The notes under the pieces were generated by a model. The model saw only the letters and a list, made by a program, of their open reading frames with translations. It was not told the DNA's origin and searched no databases. This document shows positions 18,993 through 23,910 of a DNA stretch of 23,910 bases, piece by piece. The position numbers and the translations under genes are program-made. The stretch is taken from IMG/VR virus record IMGVR_UViG_3300031857_001383, positions 1 through 23,910 of that record. One strand, 5' to 3'. The DNA comes from a virus. Positions within the stretch are counted from its first letter, which is position 1. Every line of letters starts with the position of its first letter.

Positions 18993-19321
18993 TAGGAAAT
19001 CTCGCTTCCAAAAGCAGAAAATGATAGGTTAGCAGTTGAAGCATAAACAGTAATAACATCTGCTGCTCCAAGAGTAATTCCAATAGTAAGCATTGTTGAA
19101 TCATTGGCAGCCACTGTAGAATCGTAAGCAATGTAATGCTCGTTAGCCAATGTTGCACCGCCAGGGCGGATAGCAATACGGTATGTTGCTGCAGTAGCAG
19201 CACGATTACATACAGCAATAGTAGATACTACGCATTGAGTAGCACTAGGAACTGTATCTAATGTAGTTGCTGTTGTTGCTGAAGGGGCTACTTGCCCCAG
19301 GACTTTATATGTTGTTGCCAT
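18992..19321 (-). CDS. Small beta-rich tail protein 1
   Basis: A 109-residue protein (MATTYKVLGQVAPSATTATT...), paralogous to 17669-17971 by its MATT start, TLDTVPSAT motif, VVSTIAVCNRAATAATYRIA strand pair and GSEIS end. It also has a longer loop (GGATLANEHYIAYDSTVAAND). Proteins of this look (repeated short strands, no charge) sit at the base of fibres in many phages. Its stop overlaps the start of adhesin 1, as in the second cassette. Confidence 0.7.
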   Translation of the reverse strand: MATTYKVLGQVAPSATTATTLDTVPSATQCVVSTIAVCNRAATAATYRIAIRPGGATLANEHYIAYDSTVAANDSTMLTIGITLGAADVITVYASTANLSFSAFGSEIS

Positions 19322-19324
19322 TGG

Positions 19325-19453
19325 TTATGCTCCCATTGTCATTAGTGCTGTCGGGGTTGAATCGGCTGCAGCGACTGCTGCAGTTACTTCTGAATCAGTT
19401 GCTAGAACTGTGGCTGAACCAGCCAGTGTTGCTAAATCTCTTGCTTTGCTCAT
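19325..19453 (-). CDS. Tiny tail protein, 42 residues
   Basis: MSKARDLATLAGSATVLATD runs on as an alanine/threonine-rich helix and ends in ALMTMGA. The start overlaps the stop of the 725-residue fibre (ATG/TAA sharing a base). Its last residues resemble the fibre's own end (TIMNIMGAY). SKARDLAxLA-type starts are common in phage fibre-tip domains, so it may be a detached tip segment of the fibre. Confidence 0.6.
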   Translation of the reverse strand: MSKARDLATLAGSATVLATDSEVTAAVAAADSTPTALMTMGA

Positions 19454-21630
19454 TAGTATGCTCCCATAATGTTCATTATAGTATTGTCGTTTTCAGTTGC
19501 TATTGTTGCGTATGAAGACAAATCAACAGCACTCCAGGTTAAGCCTGTAGCAGTAGATGAATCAGCCTTAAGAAAATATCCATTAGTTCCTACTGTTAAC
19601 TTACCAGCAGTGTCTGCACTAGTAGCAACAAGTATGTCACCTTTAGCGTCAAACAATGTAGGGCTAAGAACGTTGGCTAGTTCAAAAGCAGTAAAGGTAA
19701 TAATTTCAAGAATATCGCCAGCAGATAAGGCTGCAAGAGAAGCAATGCTTGTTCCATTAGTTGCTACATAATCTGTTGAGCGAACTAAAAGAACACCATT
19801 TAGATATACCTGTTCTTTGCCTACAATGTAGGAAAGGGTAAGTCCGTTATCATCTGTGCCTGACTTAGATGTTTCTCCACCTGTTGCTGTATAGCGGTAG
19901 CGGAAGATGTCAGATGTAGATGAGATAGATGCCCAAGCAGCACCATCCCACGCAAGCATTGCGTTAGATGTTGAGTTCCAATAAAGAGCACCTTCAATAA
20001 GGGCGTTGCCATCATTGTCTACGCTAGGAGCAGAAGCCTTTGGACCAAGGTAACGGTCATCAAATGAATCGTATGAAGCAGCAGCAGCGGTAGCACTTGC
20101 TGCAGCAGCGGTTGCAGAACCAGCAACGGTATCTACATAAGCCTTAGTAGCAGCGTGTAGGTCTACTGTAGGAGCACCTGACAAGGTAAGAGCACCTGTC
20201 ATAGTGGAGCCAGCCTTTAGGACAAAGGAGTCATAGACAGTTCCACCTGCTTGGATTGCTGTGGCAATTTCACCAAGAGTATCTAGTGTTCCAGGTGCAG
20301 AGTTAACAAGGTCAGCGACTTTAGTATCTACATAAAGTTTGGTAGCAGCATCAGCGTTATCTGTAGGTGTAGCAAGAGATGTTACCTTCTGGCTATTGAC
20401 AGATACTGAACCAGTAGGCGCAGCCATTTGGTCTAAGCGAGATGTTCTTACCTGTGTATCAAAATCTGAAACAGTTGCTGCTAGTTGAGTGCCAGTGTGG
20501 TTAGCACGGGCATATGGGTCAGTAACCATTTTGGCTGCGGTTATAGTTCCGTTAGCAATATCTGAGGCTACAATAGTTCCATCTACCAAGTCAGCAGATG
20601 TAATAGTTCCGCCAAGGTCTAATTTAGTCTTAGCGATAGCAGCACTAGCATTTATATCTGCGTTGACAATAGTGCCGTCAGCAATCATAGTTGATGTAAC
20701 TGTGCCTGTATCTCCAGCAGTAATTGCTGTGCCTGAAATCTTTGTCTTATCAATAGCAGCAGATGCGTTAATATCAGCATTGACGATAGCACCAGTGCCA
20801 ATTACAGTTGTAAGACTTACGTTGCCAGTGCCATCAAATGTAACTCCACTTGCTTCTACATCTCCAGTAAGTTGGAATGTGCGAGCAGTGGCTAAGGCTG
20901 TAGCAGTAGCAGCGTTACCTGTTGCACTACCAGCAGAACCAGTTACGTTACCAGTTACGTTACCAGTAAGATTACCTGTAAAGGTTCCAGCAATAGCACC
21001 TGTGCCAGTAATGGTTGGGCTAGTTAAAGATTTGTTTGTAAGTGTCTGAGTAGTATCTGTGCCAACTAAAGTTGTAGTAGCGTCTGGGATAGTTACTGTT
21101 CTATCTGCTGTCGGGTCTACAACTGTAAGGGTTGTTTCAAAAGCATTAGCAGTAGCACCTTCAAATACAATGCTGCCATCATTAAGAGTAAGGCTTGTGA
21201 CTACTGGACTTGTTAAAGTTTTGTTAGTTAAAGTTTGAGTAGTAGTGTCACCAACTACTGCCACACCTACTGCTAAACCGTGAACATTTGTTGATGCTTC
21301 AATGTGGTCATTGGCTTCTTGGTAATCTCTACCAATTGCCATATGTCGCACTACTGCGCCAGCAGAGTGAGCAGAACCAGTGCCAGGAGTTGCTGAGTCA
21401 ATACCTCTAGCAATTGTTAGTGTGTTGCCAGATGAATATACGGTAACATCTACAATTTCTTCAAGGGCTGTATCTGGGTCAATTACTACTGTATAGGTCT
21501 GTGTGCCAGTAAGTGTCTTACCACCCATAACTGCTGCACCATTGACTACTGTCATTGTTGTAGCCGTAGAGGTAATAGGAGCACTCAGTGTTGTTTGCTG
21601 GGCTTTTGAGGAATATTTTCTAGTTGTCAT
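19453..21630 (-). CDS. Long tail fibre protein
   Basis: A 725-residue fibre. The N-terminal attachment domain (about 1-115) is followed by TQTLTNKTLTSP repeats (two copies), a GNVTGNVTGSAGSA stretch, two copies of a GTIVNADINASAAIxKTK repeat, and a DxxTKLYVDTKV/HAATKAYVDTVA hinge pair. It ends with a tip (about 560-725). These repeats are the standard make-up of long trimeric fibres. The end NDNTIMNIMGAY is unusual. It is the probable host-range determinant together with the adhesins downstream. Confidence 0.85.
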   Translation of the reverse strand: MTTRKYSSKAQQTTLSAPITSTATTMTVVNGAAVMGGKTLTGTQTYTVVIDPDTALEEIVDVTVYSSGNTLTIARGIDSATPGTGSAHSAGAVVRHMAIGRDYQEANDHIEASTNVHGLAVGVAVVGDTTTQTLTNKTLTSPVVTSLTLNDGSIVFEGATANAFETTLTVVDPTADRTVTIPDATTTLVGTDTTQTLTNKSLTSPTITGTGAIAGTFTGNLTGNVTGNVTGSAGSATGNAATATALATARTFQLTGDVEASGVTFDGTGNVSLTTVIGTGAIVNADINASAAIDKTKISGTAITAGDTGTVTSTMIADGTIVNADINASAAIAKTKLDLGGTITSADLVDGTIVASDIANGTITAAKMVTDPYARANHTGTQLAATVSDFDTQVRTSRLDQMAAPTGSVSVNSQKVTSLATPTDNADAATKLYVDTKVADLVNSAPGTLDTLGEIATAIQAGGTVYDSFVLKAGSTMTGALTLSGAPTVDLHAATKAYVDTVAGSATAAAASATAAAASYDSFDDRYLGPKASAPSVDNDGNALIEGALYWNSTSNAMLAWDGAAWASISSTSDIFRYRYTATGGETSKSGTDDNGLTLSYIVGKEQVYLNGVLLVRSTDYVATNGTSIASLAALSAGDILEIITFTAFELANVLSPTLFDAKGDILVATSADTAGKLTVGTNGYFLKADSSTATGLTWSAVDLSSYATIATENDNTIMNIMGAY

Positions 21631-21638
21631 TTATTTAC

Positions 21639-22559
21639 CTATCGGCTGTAATGGACGCGGATTGGATAGAGCGTTTGTTGTCTTTGGGTTTCTTCGTTCA
21701 AGCGTTGTGTATATAGAGCGTAAAGTTGTTTAGTTGCAGTTTGTGATGAACCGTATGGTCGCTTGCTATCTGTCTCATCTGCTTGTGGGCTAACCTGTGC
21801 CGCACGTGCTGGGTCAAGGTAGGTAAGTAAACGATAAGCAGCACCAAGAGTTATGACATCCTTGCAAGATTCTGGCAATCCAGTTTGTGTTGAGAAGTCT
21901 TGAGCATTGGTTGTAAATGCTTCTGGGTCTGTAGCATAAACAACCTTTACAGTTCTACCAGGAGTAATGTAATCACCAATAGTTACAGTCTGAGCATTTG
22001 CTCCAAAGGCGGCAGTAGATGCTGCCGAGTCCCAAGACCAACGGCGAATAGGAATCCATTCTTCAGACGGACCAACTGATTGCCACATAATGGTTAGAAT
22101 ATTTTGAATATTTAAGTTATTAAATTCATAAGTTGTTTGAACTGGATTAAAGACAAAAGTGGTTGACTTAGCAGCAAAGATGCTAGAGCCTGTGGCTCTG
22201 ATAGTATCATTAATTGCTTTCTTAATTACATAGCGTGGGAATGTTGGTGAGATAGTAACCTTTAGGTCTGCAGCGTGGGTAGCAGCAGTAGTTCCTAGGT
22301 AGCCTCTACCAAATGGAGAGATAGTTGCTGTGTTAGAGATACGGTCAAATGAATCAATCCACATTAACTCTTCTTCAATTTCAATTACACCTTTACCTAC
22401 GTTTTCAGTAGAACCTAGTTCAAGGATGGTGGGTGATGCACTAGTTGATGTTGTTGTAGATACAGCAGTGCGAAGGTAGGTTGCTCGGTCCTGATTAAAG
22501 GTATAACCTGAAAGGTTAAGTTGAACCTCATCAATAATATCTGTTAATGTAGTTGTCAT
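21639..22559 (-). CDS. Neck or tail adaptor-like structural protein
   Basis: A 306-residue protein. An N-terminal helix (TLTDIIDEVQLNLSGYTFNQ) is followed by beta-rich domains with ILELGSTENVGKGVIEIEEE and GRGYLGTTAATHA, which resembles the turn seen in tail fibres (TIARGIDSAT) and tail adaptors. A helical end (KQLYALYTQRLNEETQRQQT) follows. It lies just before the fibre in transcription. A head-tail or neck connector is the best guess, but I cannot name the family. Confidence 0.55.
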   Translation of the reverse strand: MTTTLTDIIDEVQLNLSGYTFNQDRATYLRTAVSTTTSTSASPTILELGSTENVGKGVIEIEEELMWIDSFDRISNTATISPFGRGYLGTTAATHAADLKVTISPTFPRYVIKKAINDTIRATGSSIFAAKSTTFVFNPVQTTYEFNNLNIQNILTIMWQSVGPSEEWIPIRRWSWDSAASTAAFGANAQTVTIGDYITPGRTVKVVYATDPEAFTTNAQDFSTQTGLPESCKDVITLGAAYRLLTYLDPARAAQVSPQADETDSKRPYGSSQTATKQLYALYTQRLNEETQRQQTLYPIRVHYSR

Positions 22560-22822
22560 AGGTTTATGCTCCTTAAGGCTGCAGGGGCTGCTAAGCCAGT
22601 TGTTCCAGCAAGTTCATTACAGATGCCATCTAGGTCTTTGAACTTATCTCTTGTTCTAGATGATGATGCCTTGATATTCAAAGCGCCGACAGTTGGCATA
22701 CCAGTAGTTGAAGCCCAGGCATTAGCAGCGCCTTGTTCATCAAGGAATTTTGTTATATCAGTAATGCCAGCAAGACGATTAAGTTCTGCTGTAAGACTGC
22801 TACCTGCTTTGCCAAGTGCCAT
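22556..22822 (-). CDS. Hypothetical structural-operon protein, 88 residues
   Basis: MALGKAGSSLTAELNRLAGI is followed by TDITKFLDEQGAANAWASTT and a short helical end, with no cysteines or membrane helices. The overlap with the next gene is ATGA. Small proteins at this place in late operons are often minor capsid or neck components; no closer call can be made. Confidence 0.6.
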   Translation of the reverse strand: MALGKAGSSLTAELNRLAGITDITKFLDEQGAANAWASTTGMPTVGALNIKASSSRTRDKFKDLDGICNELAGTTGLAAPAALRSINL

Positions 22823-22830
22823 TTGTTTTC

Positions 22831-23544
22831 CTATCTAGGTGTAATCAGTTTTGACTTAGGTGCTTCTTTAGGCTTACCAAAAAATGCTTTGTAATAATGC
22901 TCATCTAATGAGAAGCGTTTCATATGTGGAGCAGTGGCTGCCGTATGGCAGTAGAGTGGAACTTCAGCCTTATCGCATAAAGCAAAGAAGAATATATCCT
23001 CACCTATGAACTTAGTTCCTCTGCCCATTTCCATAAACATCTGCCCCTCTGGGGCTACAGCACGGACCTTCTCAACCACACTGCGGTGCATTAAGACATA
23101 TCCCATACCTGCTGCATCAACCTTTATTAACTTGTTCTCTGGAAGTGGATGAACTCTGCTTAATCCAAATCCGCCTTCACCATCATTAGTAAAACTAAAT
23201 ACGGTAGGCATTGGAACCATTAAAGGTTCTTCAGGGTTATCTGTAGTGAAGTAAACACCAGTAACCATTGGTCGCTCTTTAACGTCTTTGTTATCCCATA
23301 GTAACTTAAATGTATCTGGGCTAATTACTACATCTGAGTCTACCCATAGTAGCCATTCGTAATCAGTCTTGTCATACCAGTATTCAATTACTGTTTGTCG
23401 CTGTCTTGCTATCTGGTTGCCTTGGCTTCGCAGTGAAGCATTGAATGTAATACCTGACTTAAGTAATACATCTGTAACACCTTGCATAAACTTGCCATCT
23501 ACCATACCGTTATCGCACCAGGCGATTGCTACTGATTCTTGCAT
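22831..23544 (-). CDS. Glycosyltransferase (GT-A, GT2-like)
   Basis: A 237-residue protein. D69-S-D71 in LLWVDSDVVI is the DxD metal/nucleotide-sugar site, IARQRQ (45-50) lies ahead of it as in GT2 enzymes, and GEDIFFFALCD matches the late ED motif that holds the base. No membrane helix. I choose the ATG at 23544 since AGGTGG lies 5 nt ahead; a GTG 9 nt upstream is less likely. The enzyme may glycosylate virion proteins or host wall sugars. It sits among head and tail genes, so virion decoration is a fair inference. Confidence 0.75.
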   Translation of the reverse strand: MQESVAIAWCDNGMVDGKFMQGVTDVLLKSGITFNASLRSQGNQIARQRQTVIEYWYDKTDYEWLLWVDSDVVISPDTFKLLWDNKDVKERPMVTGVYFTTDNPEEPLMVPMPTVFSFTNDGEGGFGLSRVHPLPENKLIKVDAAGMGYVLMHRSVVEKVRAVAPEGQMFMEMGRGTKFIGEDIFFFALCDKAEVPLYCHTAATAPHMKRFSLDEHYYKAFFGKPKEAPKSKLITPR

Positions 23545-23558
23545 TGTCCCCACCTTTG

Positions 23559-23711
23559 TTATTTTTTCTTGGCTGCTGCGTTGTCTATAAGATTTGGATA
23601 AGGTCGTCCAGCCCTTTTAGCCGCAGCCTTAGCCTTAGTCTTCTGTGCTGGAGTAAGCGGTGTTGATTTTTTATTAGGATTCTTTTTATCCCAAAATGCT
23701 TTCTTCTTCAT
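23559..23711 (-). CDS. Very basic small protein, 50 residues
   Basis: Begins MKKKAFWDKKNPNKKSTPLT, with 17 lysines and arginines in all, and ends NLIDNAAAKKK. The LTPAQKxKAKxxAxxAGRPYPNLIDN pattern is seen in small phage proteins next to capsid genes. It is probably DNA- or capsid-associated, but the function is not established. The start overlaps the upstream gene's stop (TAATG), a coupling typical of this operon. Confidence 0.65.
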   Translation of the reverse strand: MKKKAFWDKKNPNKKSTPLTPAQKTKAKAAAKRAGRPYPNLIDNAAAKKK

Positions 23712-23910
23712 TACCACTTAACCTTGTCTGCCCAATATGCGGCACTCATTTTACCTTTAGCAATGTTTGCTCTGTGACGTGCCTTGAATGATTTCTGACG
23801 AGCAGTAGGAGTCTTGTCTCCAGTAACTCCTTGTTGACCAAAGCGGATGGTCTTTACTTTGTCTCCAACTTTAGCCACAACAACGTGTGATTTTTCAGGG
23901 TGATTAGGGG
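23711..23910 (-). CDS. Small basic protein, partial (start outside window)
   Basis: Only the last 65 residues are in the window: PNHPEKSHVVVAKVGDKVKT, then IRFGQQGVTGDKTPTARQKS, then FKARHRANIAKGKMSAAYWA and DKVKW. The FGQQGVTG turn and the RQKSFKARHxxNIAKGKMSAAYWADKVKW end are conserved in a small phage protein of unknown role in many phages. It is read from beyond the right edge, and its stop overlaps the next gene's start. Confidence 0.7.
   Translation of the reverse strand, partial: PNHPEKSHVVVAKVGDKVKTIRFGQQGVTGDKTPTARQKSFKARHRANIAKGKMSAAYWADKVKW

Noticed and set aside
20489-21049. 186-residue plus-strand ORF opposite the tail fibre
   Set aside because: It is a valine/alanine/proline-rich mirror of the fibre repeats without a start context, while the minus-strand fibre has clear family repeats.

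Overview
The window looks like about half of a tailed-phage genome, or more, whose host is probably an actinobacterium of moderate to low G+C. The host call rests on a WhiB-like Fe-S regulator (3754-4101), a cell-wall lytic transglycosylase of actinobacterial style (4098-4523), and base composition that looks clearly below 50% G+C. A freshwater acI-type host (Nanopelagicales) would fit, but that is inference. Genes are packed with 1-4 nt start/stop overlaps (ATGA, TAATG) and share a Shine-Dalgarno style close to GACAGGAG or GATAGGAG on both strands. No integrase, tRNA, insertion sequence or CRISPR array was found.

Layout. (1) Positions 1-538 are a non-coding control region: an AT-rich 22-bp repeat, a hairpin terminator, two palindromes with a TGTCGACA core, and a good sigma-70 type promoter (456-485). 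(2) Positions 539-5033 (+ strand) form an early operon of about 19 mostly tiny genes. They encode small zinc-ribbon proteins, small membrane proteins, a DUF7249-like protein, a WhiB-like protein, a transglycosylase, an FmdB-like zinc ribbon and a helix-turn-helix protein. Three of its gene gaps (about 817-889, 1366-1436, 2267-2338) hold copies of one structured RNA element: a three-way junction plus a trailing hairpin, with covarying stems. (3) Positions 11400 down to 5030 (- strand) form the replication and nucleotide operon: a Cas4/RecB-like nuclease in two ORFs, a small zinc protein, a methyltransferase, a DnaB/RecA-like helicase, two PD-(D/E)XK-type nucleases, a primase in two ORFs (CHC2 zinc finger and TOPRIM), a DUF1599/Nmad1 protein, a third nuclease-like protein and a sigma factor. 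It meets the early operon tail to tail in a shared TTAA at 5030-5033. (4) Positions 11401-11788 are a non-coding hub with the second copy of the AT repeat, a 13-bp inverted repeat, several hairpins and a strong nested-hairpin terminator for the late operon. (5) Positions 23910 down to 11789 (- strand) are the late operon. It begins with small head/neck-proximal proteins and a glycosyltransferase, then a neck/tail adaptor-like protein, a 725-residue tail fibre, two tandem adhesin cassettes, a 739-residue tail protein and a secreted proline-rich repeat protein. It ends with a lysis group: small membrane proteins, a CHAP endolysin and a holin-like protein.

How it fits together. The + strand operon probably reprograms the host (WhiB plus many Zn proteins). 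The leftward middle operon replicates and recombines DNA and ends with a sigma factor that could redirect RNA polymerase to late promoters. The late operon builds and decorates the tail and lyses the cell. The most unusual items are the three-copy RNA element, two replication enzymes split in the same +1 frame relation, and the duplicated glycine-rich adhesin cassette.
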